This document shows positions 1 through 7,899 of a stretch of 64,000 nt of DNA, one piece after another. Made by a program: the position numbers and the translations under genes. The stretch is taken from NCBI GenBank assembly GCA_041228285.1, contig CP166133.1:806001-870000 (forward strand). The letters are read 5' to 3'. The notes under the pieces were generated by a model. That model ran no database searches, was not told the DNA's origin, and worked only from the letters and a program-made list of their open reading frames with translations. Numbering within the stretch: the first letter of the stretch is position 1; the number at the start of each line of letters is the position of its first letter. This DNA is from Neisseriaceae bacterium CLB008 (GTDB taxonomy: Bacteria; Pseudomonadota; Gammaproteobacteria; Burkholderiales; Neisseriaceae).

Positions 1-1
1 G

Positions 2-1498
2 GATTACGTTAATCCCACGACGATTACGTTTGCTATTTACCTGATCGGGGTAATGGCGATTGGGTTTATTGCTTACCGCTATACCCGCAATTTTTCAGAC
101 TATATTTTGGGTGGCCGCAGCTTGGGCAGTTTTGTAACCGCAATGTCGGCCGGCGCTTCAGACATGTCTGGCTGGCTGTTGATGGGTTTGCCAGGCGCGA
201 TTTACTTATCTGGCCTGTATGAGAGCTGGATTGCCATCGGCCTATTGGTCGGTGCCTACCTTAACTGGTTGTTTGTGTCGGGCCGCCTACGGGTGCACAC
301 CGAATTCAACCGTAACGCCTTGACCTTGCCCGACTATTTTTATGGTCGCTTTGGCGAGAGCACGAAGTTGATTAAAATCATTTCGGCCGCCATTATTCTG
401 TTTTTCTTTACCATCTACTGCGCTTCTGGCGTGGTGGCCGGCGCTCGCTTATTCGAGAGCTTATTTGACATGAATTACACCTCAGCCTTGTGGTTGGGTG
501 CGATTGCAACCATTGCCTACACCTTTATTGGTGGTTTTTTGGCCGTGAGCTGGACCGACACCTTACAGGCCACGTTGATGGTGTTTGCCTTGATCTTGAC
601 CCCGATTTTTGTGCTGATTGGCGTAGGTGGGTGGCAAGAGGCTAATTTGGTGATTGCGGCCGCTGGCGAAGCCGCCGGCAAAGAATACACCAACATCTTT
701 GGTAACGGCAGCATCATTGCCATTGTCAGCGCCGCTGCATGGGGCTTGGGTTATTTTGGCCAGCCGCACATTTTGGCGCGCTTTATGGCTTCTAAAGACG
801 TGAAGTCTTTACGCAACGCGCGCCGTATGGCCACCGTTTGGATGTTCTTCTGTTTGTTTGGTGCCGTGATCATCGGCTACTTGGGCATTGCTTACTTCCA
901 AACGCATCCTGAATTGGCTGCGGGCGTGAACAAAGAAAACGAGCGCATCTTTATTGAGTTGGTCCAAATTTTATTTAACCCTTGGATTGCGGGTATCTTG
1001 CTGTCGGCCATTTTAGCCGCGGTGATGAGTACCTTGAGCTGTCAGCTATTGGTGTGTTCAAGCGCCTTAACCGAAGACTTTTACAAAGGCTTTTTGCGCC
1101 ATAACGCTGGCCAAAAAGAATTGGTTTGGGTGGGTCGCTTAATGGTGTTGGCCGTGGCATTGATTGCCATTTGGATCGCACAAGACCCAAATAGCAAAGT
1201 GTTGGGCCTAGTGTCTTATGCTTGGGCCGGTTTTGGCGCAGCGTTTGGCCCAGTGGTGATTTTGTCGGTGTTCTGGAAACGCACCACCAGCCTTGGTGCC
1301 ATGCTGGGCATGGTTGTCGGCGCGGTCTTGGTGGTGATTTGGAAGCCCGTTTTAGGCGGTGTGGTGTATGAAATTGTGCCAGGCTTCATTGGCTGTTTCT
1401 TGACCATTGTGGTGGTGTCTTTGTTGGGTCGTCCGAAACAGTCTGTTTTGGATCGCTTTGACGAGGCCGATCAAGCCTACAAAAATGCTTTAAAGTAA
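2..1498 (+). CDS. putP: Sodium/proline symporter PutP (5' end cut by window edge)
   Basis: Inner-membrane sodium:solute symporter of the SSS family that takes up proline with Na+. The reading frame is open from base 2, so the true start lies before the window. Visible family signatures are the N-terminal stretch SDYILGGRSLGSFVTAMSAG and the following ASDMSGWLLMGLPGA block, which in PutP contribute to Na+ and proline binding. About a dozen hydrophobic segments follow, ending in a short polar tail. No putA is visible next to it. The match to PutP is strong over the whole length; only the first few residues are missing. Confidence 0.95.
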   Translation, partial: DYVNPTTITFAIYLIGVMAIGFIAYRYTRNFSDYILGGRSLGSFVTAMSAGASDMSGWLLMGLPGAIYLSGLYESWIAIGLLVGAYLNWLFVSGRLRVHTEFNRNALTLPDYFYGRFGESTKLIKIISAAIILFFFTIYCASGVVAGARLFESLFDMNYTSALWLGAIATIAYTFIGGFLAVSWTDTLQATLMVFALILTPIFVLIGVGGWQEANLVIAAAGEAAGKEYTNIFGNGSIIAIVSAAAWGLGYFGQPHILARFMASKDVKSLRNARRMATVWMFFCLFGAVIIGYLGIAYFQTHPELAAGVNKENERIFIELVQILFNPWIAGILLSAILAAVMSTLSCQLLVCSSALTEDFYKGFLRHNAGQKELVWVGRLMVLAVALIAIWIAQDPNSKVLGLVSYAWAGFGAAFGPVVILSVFWKRTTSLGAMLGMVVGAVLVVIWKPVLGGVVYEIVPGFIGCFLTIVVVSLLGRPKQSVLDRFDEADQAYKNALK

Positions 1499-1514
1499 GC
1501 AAACCGTGATATTG

Positions 1515-1566
1515 ACCCCTGCGGGGCTGCCGAGTGATTCGGTGGCTGCGTGGGGGTATTTTTTTG
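1515..1566 (+). terminator. Probable terminator after putP
   Basis: Just after the putP stop, ACCCC and GGGGT arms enclose a CCGA/TCGG hairpin and are followed by a run of seven T. The stem is not continuous, so the terminator call is tentative. Confidence 0.45.
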
Positions 1567-1785
1567 CGTTGGGCTAGGGGGATGGGTAGTCATCTTTGAG
1601 TTGGATGAAGAAGGGGTGTTAAGCGAAACGTATTTACTGCTATGTAAGCATGGTTTATTAACATGATACGGTGGTGTCTAATGATGAAAACAACTGTCAA
1701 TGTTTAGGTTGTTTTCATATTGATTGACTGTTGCCTTTCACTACTTTTTGTTACAACTCACCACGTTTCCCATAGGTGAAGTTTT

Positions 1786-1816
1786 GTAGGGTGGTGCAAA
1801 GCGTAGCGTGCCCACC
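1786..1816 (+). repeat. Dispersed repeat copy A (GTAGGGTGG type)
   Basis: Starts GTAGGGTGG and continues through CAAAGCGTAGCGTGCCCACC. A closely similar copy lies in inverted orientation at 2175-2208, and a shorter one at 58822-58846. The element has partly self-complementary ends. Elements of this look are common non-coding repeats in beta- and gammaproteobacterial genomes. Confidence 0.6.
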
Positions 1817-1865
1817 ATCTTTTTGTTTTCATAATGCTTCGGTTATTTCGCTATTGATTAAAGGT

Positions 1866-2110
1866 TGCCTTTCGCCTGTAGGCGGCAGACTTTCTTTTGG
1901 GTGGCCAAAAGAAAGTATGCAAAGAAAAGGCCACCCCTGCTTATTCGCCCCCTTCTACGAAGGGGGTTCCCTCGGCGGAACCTATTGGCCCAGCGCGTGC
2001 AAAAGCGGCGCCCTCCTATAAAAGCGTGGTCGGCCGCCACAAGCGTCTTGCCCGCTTCATCTGGGCCAATAGAACCCGTCTCGGCGACTAAAAGGGGACG
2101 GGTACTTCAC
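1866..2110. repeat. Palindrome-rich non-coding element
   Basis: This non-genic stretch holds three clear inverted repeats. An 11-bp perfect hairpin (CTTTCTTTTGG, loop GTGG, CCAAAAGAAAG) lies at 1890-1915. A CCCCCTTC/GAAGGGGG hairpin lies near 1953-1971. The 12-bp pair CTATTGGCCCAG (1982-1993) and CTGGGCCAATAG (2061-2072) encloses the right part. Short open frames cross it on both strands, but none has a ribosome binding site or a recognisable domain. It is probably a dispersed structured repeat. Confidence 0.5.
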
Positions 2111-2174
2111 TGAGCGGCTAAGGTGGCGAGAGGAAATATATACCAGTGAATCAACAAACATTAAATCTAGCTTT

Positions 2175-2208
2175 GTAGGATGGGCACGCTGTGCTTTGTC
2201 CACCCTAC
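2175..2208 (-). repeat. Dispersed repeat copy B (inverted relative to copy A)
   Basis: Runs from GTAGGATGG to CCACCCTAC, so the ends form an imperfect 9-bp hairpin. Read on the minus strand it matches copy A at 1786-1816. Copies A and B therefore bracket the palindrome-rich element in inverted orientation. Confidence 0.6.
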
Positions 2209-2368
2209 ACGCGGCCAATAAACCATCATGGCTGTTAACGAGACGCCTATAAGTCGTAAGTGATGTGATAGTCTCAGCAGTTCAGATATAAAGCGTGCTG
2301 TGGCTAGGGTCGATAGTCAAAGGTATGATTAATACGGGGCGAAAACAAAGGCATAACAGAAAAATCAG

Positions 2369-2444
2369 TGGCACTCCCACAGGGATTCGAACCCCGGTTG
2401 CCGCCTAGAAAGGGCGGTGTCCTAGGCCACTAGACGATGGGAGC
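2369..2444 (-). tRNA. tRNA-Glu (anticodon TTC)
   Basis: The minus strand folds as a complete cloverleaf with an encoded CCA end. The anticodon arm is CCGCC, loop CTTTCTA, GGCGG, giving anticodon TTC. The T arm reads CCGGGGTTCGAATCCCTG. The acceptor stem GCTCCCA pairs with TGGGAGT, with a G-U pair at the first position, which is slightly unusual because tRNA-Glu normally has G-C there. Confidence 0.93.
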
Positions 2445-2475
2445 GTGGCGGATGGCTTTAGTTAAAGCGACAGGC

Positions 2476-2503
2476 ATCATACCATTAATTGGCTATTTTT
2501 CAA
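2476..2503 (-). promoter_or_regulatory. Probable promoter of tRNA-Glu
   Basis: On the minus strand TTGAAA and TATGAT are 16 bp apart. A TG one base before the -10 makes it an extended -10. It lies about 30 bp upstream of the tRNA-Glu gene. Confidence 0.6.
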
Positions 2504-2622
2504 AATAAACCCGTAGCCTATTCTGTTAAAAACACCTCTGTAGGCCCCGATGGCTCAATTTTCCCTAGTTACAGCAGGGACATTGTACAATGTGGTTTTA
2601 CTCCACTCTCTAAAGATTATTC

Positions 2623-3318
2623 ATGACGTTTAAAAAGTGGCTTAGCCTCATGCTGGTTGCCTTCCTTTTGTTGCTGGCGGTGGCCTTTGGTGCCGATGGG
2701 TACATTAACCGCAGCAGTCAAGACAAGCTATATCATGAGCTGGCGGCGCTGCCAGAGCAGCATGCCGCCCTGGTATTAGGGACCAGCCCCTACCTGCGCT
2801 CAGGCCAGTCTAATCCTTACTTCACGCACCGGATTACGGCAGCGGCCGAACTTTATCATGCCGGTAAGGTAAAAACGTTTGTGGTTAGCGGGGACAATCG
2901 CCGTCATAGCTATAATGAACCGGAGGCGATGAAGCAAGCGCTGATGGCAGAGGGTGTGCCAGAAGGCGATATTTATTTAGACTATGCAGGTTTACGTACT
3001 TTGGATTCGGTGGTGCGCATGGATAAAATATTTGGGCAACAAAGCTTTATCATTGTGTCGCAGCCGTTTCACAACGCCCGTGCCGTTTTTATTGCCCAGC
3101 ATCATGGCCTAGAGGCTTATGGCTATAATGCAACCGATGTGCGCCTGAATGTCTTTACCATGCGTACCTTTGTGCGCGAGAAGCTGGCGCGGGTAAAGGT
3201 TTTATTAGACATTATTTTAGGCGTACAGCCGCGACACTTAGGTCAGCCTGAGCCGATTAAAGCATCGTCGGCTGCGGCAGAAGGCACGGCATCATCGGAG
3301 CCAAATAAGCCCATTTGA
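2623..3318 (+). CDS. SanA-like DUF218 membrane-anchored protein
   Basis: DUF218 (ElyC/SanA/YdcF) family protein of 231 residues. One hydrophobic segment lies at about residues 6-25 and anchors the protein, with the rest periplasmic. The domain begins with HAALVLGTSPYLRSGQSNPY, followed by VVSGDN and a long-range EP motif, as in E. coli SanA. SanA affects envelope permeability to vancomycin at high temperature; the enzymatic activity of the family is not settled. The last 25 or so residues are Ala/Ser/Glu-rich and extend past the domain. The 3' end overlaps the convergent DUF1289 gene by 76 bp. Confidence 0.8.
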   Translation: MTFKKWLSLMLVAFLLLLAVAFGADGYINRSSQDKLYHELAALPEQHAALVLGTSPYLRSGQSNPYFTHRITAAAELYHAGKVKTFVVSGDNRRHSYNEPEAMKQALMAEGVPEGDIYLDYAGLRTLDSVVRMDKIFGQQSFIIVSQPFHNARAVFIAQHHGLEAYGYNATDVRLNVFTMRTFVREKLARVKVLLDIILGVQPRHLGQPEPIKASSAAAEGTASSEPNKPI

Positions 3319-3554
3319 GGGTCGAGTGGCTCAGCCGCTTGAGCGGCCTTGGCGGCGGCCAGAGCCGCCAGTAGGCGTAAACGGCGTTGTTGGCACAGGC
3401 GTAAGACTTCACGTTTTTCAGGGTCGCTGTACTTAAGCCAATTAAACCGTTCCTCGCGAGAGCGCAGGCAGCCGCGACAATAGCCTCTGTTGTCCGTAGT
3501 GCAAATACGCCGACAGGGGCTGGGAATGTCAAAAAGTTCGATCTGAATGGCCAT
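3243..3554 (-). CDS. DUF1289 cysteine-rich small protein
   Basis: Small protein of 103 residues with the DUF1289 pattern PSPCRRICTTDNRGYCRGC followed by a Trp/Tyr region (FNWLKYSD). The four cysteines suggest an iron-sulfur or zinc site, though family function is unknown. The start is well supported by AAGGAGACT upstream of the ATG. The C-terminal 30 residues are Ala-rich and low in complexity, and it is this part that overlaps the convergent sanA-like gene. The tail may exist only because of the overlap. Confidence 0.8.
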   Translation of the reverse strand: MAIQIELFDIPSPCRRICTTDNRGYCRGCLRSREERFNWLKYSDPEKREVLRLCQQRRLRLLAALAAAKAAQAAEPLDPQMGLFGSDDAVPSAAADDALIGSG

Positions 3555-3746
3555 CCGAGTCTCCTTTCGCGCAGGCTAGGGTTGGGTGGGCGTTTATTTG
3601 CCTTCTGTGGGTTTAAAACCAGTGTGCCATTAATTTGGGGATAAAACAAACTTAAGTCTGTAGGATGAAAGCTTGTGTGGCTGAATTCTTTTGATAATAA
3701 AACCAATCAATTATCATGAATGGCCCCAGAATACAGGGCTAGGGGC

Positions 3747-3775
3747 TTGCAATTGAAAATAAGAGCCGATATAAT
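3747..3775 (+). promoter_or_regulatory. Promoter of tRNA-Ala
   Basis: TTGCAA and a consensus TATAAT lie 17 bp apart. The -10 ends 13 bases before the tRNA-Ala gene. Confidence 0.8.
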
Positions 3776-3788
3776 CGCTTCTCTCTTA

Positions 3789-3864
<76 letters not shown>

Positions 3865-3890
3865 CTTTAAACAGTGACTAAGAAACAAAA

Positions 3891-3914
3891 AACGGCCTAG
3901 GCCGTTATTTTTTT
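3891..3914 (+). terminator. Terminator after tRNA-Ala
   Basis: Palindrome AACGGC-CTAG-GCCGTT followed by a run of T, 27 bp after the tRNA. Confidence 0.85.
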
Positions 3915-4043
3915 GTCTATAGTATCCCTCATCGCTCAGATAGCCATTCTGTAGGGCAGTCGAGCTGATTCATTATTTATCAATGATGGCGCCCATAAAA
4001 AAGGGCTCTGCATCGCTGCCAGAGCCTCATTCTGATTACCCAT

Positions 4044-4283
4044 TTATACGAGTTCGGGTACGTCTCCAAACCTAGCCAAGATAGACAGCTTGCCTAGCTC
4101 ACCATTTTTACTGTTATATTCTTGCGACGCGGCGATGGCACCGCTGTATTGTTTGGCCAAAATGGTTAAATGGCTCATGGCCTGTTCTTTGCTATCGCAT
4201 TGAATGGGGGGGTTAGCCACTAGGCTGACGTTTTTACGGTGCTGAAACCTGCTGTAACCCTGAATGACATAAGTTGTTTTCAT
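4044..4283 (-). CDS. Hypothetical 79-residue protein
   Basis: I do not recognise this protein. The start is chosen at the ATG preceded by AAGGATAAAA; the frame is open further upstream without a binding site. The product begins MKTTYVIQGYSRFQHRKN, is soluble, and has no signal peptide or membrane segment. It carries a Gln/Ser/Lys-rich centre (SKEQAMSHLTILAKQYSG) that looks helical. It stands alone, with 278 bp to the next gene on the same strand. The SD and codon use make it likely to be real. Confidence 0.6.
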   Translation of the reverse strand: MKTTYVIQGYSRFQHRKNVSLVANPPIQCDSKEQAMSHLTILAKQYSGAIAASQEYNSKNGELGKLSILARFGDVPELV

Positions 4284-4561
4284 TTTTATCCTTGATAAAC
4301 GACGCCCGCTGTAATGGCTGCGGCGCCTAAATAATAAAACTGGCCTACATGCGCCAGTGAGGACAAGAACACAATGACATAAAATATCAAGATGCATTGT
4401 ATCATGAAACTAAAAAAATATCAAAATTAACAAAAGGTTAGTGATTGGTTGGGTCCGGGTGTTTATGCGAGTTAGGCTAGGCTCTCAATGGCGAATGCAC
4501 CGTTTGCACATTCGCCTGGTTGTGACTGCTTCCCAATAGCCCTAGCTTAGGTAAGGTATGC

Positions 4562-5722
4562 CTAGCCTTGCCGTAATGCTGGTTGGCTACGGCCTAGTCC
4601 AAAGGTGGCCACCAGTGCGACTAGGGAACAAACCAGCAGCGTCAGGCTTAAGCTTTGGCTGCTGGCCGCCAGATGTAGGCCGCCGGCGATGATTAAATAA
4701 TAGGTTAGGCCAAAGAGGGCGCTGGCCGTGCCCAGGGTGTGGCGGTAGTGGCTTAAGGCTTGGCTTAAAATATTGGGAATGGCCAGGCCAAAGGCCAACA
4801 TCACCAGCATGGCTGCTGGCAGCAGCCATAGGCTGTGCGGTCGCCATAACAATAGCAGCGCCGCCATGAATGCTAAGCCGGCGCCTAAATAAATTTGGCT
4901 TAAGACGGCGACGTGACGCGTCAGTAAATGCCGATTTAATCCGGCCCCTGCGAGGCTGGCCAGCGCCAGTAAGGCACCTGTGTAGCCAAACTGCTGTTGG
5001 CTTAGGCCGAGTTGATCGAAGGTAAAGGGTGCCAAGGCGAAATAGGCAAAGCTCATGACGTTAAAGGCACTAACCAGCAGTACCGAACACTGGATGTGTG
5101 GGTCGCTGAGCATTTTTAGCGCGGTTTGGCTTAAGGGCAGTGTGTGTACCTGAGCCTGATCCGCTTGGGTTTCGGGTAGGGCTTTGAGGCCCCACAACAG
5201 CAGGATCAAGGCCAAGCCCAGCTGGCCTAAAAAGACGGCGGTAATCGAGCCTAGCTCAACCAAAAAGCCGCCGCTGGCTAGGCCAATCATAGGGCTGAGG
5301 GCTAAGGCCATCCCCATGCTGGCAAACAGCTTGCCCAGCGCCGGCCCTTGAAACACGTCACGCAACATGATTTGGGTCACCACTGAGCCAACGGCGGCGC
5401 CAAAGGCCGTGAGTAGGCGCGCCAGCAGCAGCCACTCAAAGTGAGGGGCCGTGAAGAGGGCCAATAAGGCGCCGATTAAATACACTATGAGGCCACACAG
5501 CATAGACTGACGTCGGCCAATACGGTCGCTACAGCGGCCCCAGAAAAAGACGCCAAAGGCAAAGGCCAAAAAGTAAATCGATAAGGTTTGCCCAGCGGCA
5601 CTGGCGCTGACGCCGTAGGCGTGGCTGATGTCGGTGAGGGCTGGGCTGTAAAGGGTTTCTAGGATTTGCGGGGCCATTAACAATAATAGCAGCAGCGGTA
5701 AGGGCAGCCAGACGGTGCGCAT
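4562..5722 (-). CDS. MFS drug-efflux type transporter, Bcr/CflA family
   Basis: Twelve-helix major facilitator of 386 residues, inner membrane. The Bcr/CflA signature LYSPALTDISHAYGVS follows helix 1, and the MFS loop motif between helices 2 and 3 reads GRCSDRIGRRQ. Proteins of this group usually expel antibiotics, sulfonamides or other small molecules; the substrate here is unknown. The start is the ATG 6 bases after GGAG; a TTG four codons upstream overlaps that site. It is divergent from an AraC-type regulator across a 107-bp gap holding a palindrome, which suggests that the regulator controls it. Confidence 0.85.
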   Translation of the reverse strand: MRTVWLPLPLLLLLLMAPQILETLYSPALTDISHAYGVSASAAGQTLSIYFLAFAFGVFFWGRCSDRIGRRQSMLCGLIVYLIGALLALFTAPHFEWLLLARLLTAFGAAVGSVVTQIMLRDVFQGPALGKLFASMGMALALSPMIGLASGGFLVELGSITAVFLGQLGLALILLLWGLKALPETQADQAQVHTLPLSQTALKMLSDPHIQCSVLLVSAFNVMSFAYFALAPFTFDQLGLSQQQFGYTGALLALASLAGAGLNRHLLTRHVAVLSQIYLGAGLAFMAALLLLWRPHSLWLLPAAMLVMLAFGLAIPNILSQALSHYRHTLGTASALFGLTYYLIIAGGLHLAASSQSLSLTLLVCSLVALVATFGLGRSQPALRQG

Positions 5723-5780
5723 GAGGGGCTCCAAATGAAGTCAAAACCTGAGTATAGGCAGATTGAGCTTGTTTTATTAT

Positions 5781-5803
5781 AAGGATAAAGACAAAATATC
5801 CTT
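5781..5803. promoter_or_regulatory. Candidate AraC-regulator operator
   Basis: Perfect inverted repeat AAGGATA-N9-TATCCTT between the divergent MFS and AraC genes, 27 bp before the AraC start. It is the only strong dyad in the gap and a reasonable site for the adjacent regulator. Confidence 0.5.
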
Positions 5804-5829
5804 TGAATAGGACAAGTTGGGAGTGGTTG

Positions 5830-6651
5830 ATGGCTTATATTGAAGCAAATGCGACGTTTGATGCGTCGGCTTATGCGGCGCCTGTGGTGGGCATTGCTGC
5901 TGACTTAGGGGCATCACATGATTCTTTACTGCACCAGCATGAGCATGATCAGCTTTTGTTTGCGGCATCGGGCTGTATGAGCGTGACGCTGGATCATCAA
6001 TGGCTGGTATTGCCGCCGACGCGGGCGGCGTGGATTCCTGCCGGCGTGCCGCATCGGGTTCAGCTGCGTGGCGCCGTTGCGTATCGTTCTATTTACGTAC
6101 AGCCCGAACTGCTGCAAGAGAAGGGCGTGGCCGTCTCGCCAACGCGGGCTTTGGTGTGTCAGGTTAATCCTTTGCTGCGTGAAATCATTGAGCGCATGGC
6201 TTTGGCGGCTTTTGATTTTGATTGGTCTCAGCCCGCTGCACAGCATTTATTGCAGGTTTGGGCCGATGAGCTGGTGGGGGCAACGGTGCTGACGGGCGCG
6301 CTCAGCTGGCCCTTGCATCCGCGCGTGCGTCAGGCCTTAGCCACTTATGAAGCCGGTTCGGTGCTGCCTAGCCTAACCGAGTTGGCGCTAGAAACGCATC
6401 TGCATGCCAAAACCCTGACCCGTGTGTTTCAGCGAGATACGGGGTTGGGCTACCAAGAGTGGGCACAGCAATGGCGTTTGCAACGAGCGATTGAGGCCTT
6501 GGCCGAGGCGCACAGCATAAGCGACGTCGCGCAGCTGCTGGCCTTCGCCAGTGACAGTGCCTTTATTGCCTTTTTTAAGCGCCAGCTTGGCGTGACGCCG
6601 AAGCAGTTTGTGCTGAGTATGCGTGTATCGGACAAAAAAATCCCTCAATAA
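5830..6651 (+). CDS. AraC-family regulator with N-terminal cupin domain
   Basis: Transcription factor of 273 residues. The N-terminal half is a cupin-like sensor (HQHEHDQLLFAASG, then PPTRAAWIPAGVPHRV). The C-terminal 100 residues hold two helix-turn-helix motifs of the AraC type, ending LGVTPKQF. The architecture matches the NimR/YeaM group that controls a neighbouring efflux pump, in keeping with the divergent MFS gene. The start is the ATG after GGGAG; an upstream TTG is possible but has no binding site. The stop codon lies inside a hairpin that also terminates the opposing cytochrome bd operon. Confidence 0.85.
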   Translation: MAYIEANATFDASAYAAPVVGIAADLGASHDSLLHQHEHDQLLFAASGCMSVTLDHQWLVLPPTRAAWIPAGVPHRVQLRGAVAYRSIYVQPELLQEKGVAVSPTRALVCQVNPLLREIIERMALAAFDFDWSQPAAQHLLQVWADELVGATVLTGALSWPLHPRVRQALATYEAGSVLPSLTELALETHLHAKTLTRVFQRDTGLGYQEWAQQWRLQRAIEALAEAHSISDVAQLLAFASDSAFIAFFKRQLGVTPKQFVLSMRVSDKKIPQ

Positions 6652-6679
6652 GCGCCCATCCACTAGGCGCTATTGAGGG
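6634..6679 (-). terminator. Terminator of the cytochrome bd operon
   Basis: Stem CCCTCAATA(A)GCGCC with GGCGC/TATTGAGGG, about 14 bp with one bulge. On the minus strand it is followed by seven T. It overlaps the last codons of the convergent AraC gene. Confidence 0.8.
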
Positions 6680-6713
6680 GAAATGAAACCAACTTTTTAA
6701 ACGGCTGAGTCAA

Positions 6714-6878
6714 CTAACTGGTGAAGTTAATCAAGCCCATGAGGTAGCGGAAGCAATAGGCCACTACGCTGAGCGCAGCGATGCTGCCTAGCCAAATCAA
6801 CGCCATCCAAGCGAGCTTTTTAAACCAGCTTGATTTGGCCGCTTGCTTGTTGTTAGGGTGTGACGTTGTTGAGTTCAT
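6714..6878 (-). CDS. Small third subunit of CIO-type cytochrome bd (DUF2474-like)
   Basis: A 54-residue protein with a basic N-terminus (KQAAKSSWFKKLAWMALIWL) and one transmembrane helix at about residues 24-46. The pattern W..L.W...IW..S.AALSVVAY..R..M matches the DUF2474 proteins that accompany cyanide-insensitive oxidases. Such single-helix subunits bind and stabilise the CydAB core. The ATG overlaps the cydB stop as TAATG, which indicates translational coupling. Confidence 0.75.
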   Translation of the reverse strand: MNSTTSHPNNKQAAKSSWFKKLAWMALIWLGSIAALSVVAYCFRYLMGLINFTS

Positions 6879-7897
6879 TAGTGGTATCCGCCTTCTCCAG
6901 GTCTGACCTTACCGCGGAATACGTAATAGCTCCAGCCGGTGTACATCAGAATCACGGGTAAGATTAATAGGGTGCCGATCAGCATGAAGACTTGGCTTTC
7001 AATCGGTGCGGCGGCCTCCCAGAAGGTGACGTCGTAGGGAATAATATTGGGCCACAGGCTAATCAATAGGCCGACAAAGCCCAACAGCATCAGGATCAGC
7101 ACCATAAAGAATGGATAGTGGGAATGGCGGATTTTGATGGTGTACAGCAGCAGCATACCCACTAAGGCCACGATGAAGGGAATCGGCATCAAAAAGTAGA
7201 AGTTCGGGGCCGAGAACCAGCGGCTGGCAATGGTGTCGTGGGCCAGCGGTGTCCAGATGCTGATGATCAAAATGGTCAGCAAGAAGAGGGCGGTTAACAC
7301 ATAGCTGTAGCGACGAATCTGGGCTTCGAGTGCGCCTTCGGTTTTGATCAAGAGCCAAGTGGCGCCGAGTAAGGCGTAAGCCACGACGAGGCCAAGGCCA
7401 GAGAATAAGGGGAAGGGGGCAACCCAGTCGAACGATGAACCCGCAAACTGACGGTCTACAACCGGCATGCCTTCAATGATGGCGCCCAGCACCACGCCTT
7501 GGAAGAAGGTGGCGATTAAAGAGCCAAAAAAGAAGGAGGCGTCCCAATATTTAGTGTGTGATTCATCGGCTTTAAAGCGAAACTCAAAGGCCACGCCCCG
7601 AAAGATCAGCGCCAACAGCATGAAAATCAAAGGCAAATACAGCGCCGATAAGATCACCGAATAGGCTACTGGAAACACGCCCATTAAGGCCGCACCGCCC
7701 AAAACCATCCAGGTTTCGTTACCGTCCCAAACGGGGGCGACGGTATTCATCATCACATCTTTATCTTCTTTGTGTTTAAAGAAGGGAAACAGAATGCCGA
7801 TGCCTAAGTCGAAGCCATCCATGATGACGTACATCGCCAGGCCAAAGAGAATAATGGCCAGCCAAACCAAAGTAAAATCAATGCCACCGTAGTTCAT
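6878..7897 (-). CDS. cydB: Cytochrome bd-type quinol oxidase subunit II
   Basis: Membrane subunit of 339 residues with about eight to nine helices. It contains the family sequence DGFDLGIGILFPF near the N-terminus and GNETWMVLGGAALMGVFP. It forms the heterodimer with CydA that reduces oxygen using ubiquinol without pumping protons. Its length is closer to CioB than to E. coli CydB (379), in line with the CIO-like CydA. It begins three bases after the cydA stop. Confidence 0.93.
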   Translation of the reverse strand: MNYGGIDFTLVWLAIILFGLAMYVIMDGFDLGIGILFPFFKHKEDKDVMMNTVAPVWDGNETWMVLGGAALMGVFPVAYSVILSALYLPLIFMLLALIFRGVAFEFRFKADESHTKYWDASFFFGSLIATFFQGVVLGAIIEGMPVVDRQFAGSSFDWVAPFPLFSGLGLVVAYALLGATWLLIKTEGALEAQIRRYSYVLTALFLLTILIISIWTPLAHDTIASRWFSAPNFYFLMPIPFIVALVGMLLLYTIKIRHSHYPFFMVLILMLLGFVGLLISLWPNIIPYDVTFWEAAAPIESQVFMLIGTLLILPVILMYTGWSYYVFRGKVRPGEGGYH

Positions 7898-7899
7898 GA

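Noticed and set aside
1776-2113. Several overlapping short open frames on both strands
   Set aside because: They lie in the palindrome-rich repeat, lack ribosome binding sites and encode basic, low-complexity peptides. They resemble frames often annotated by mistake in dispersed repeats.
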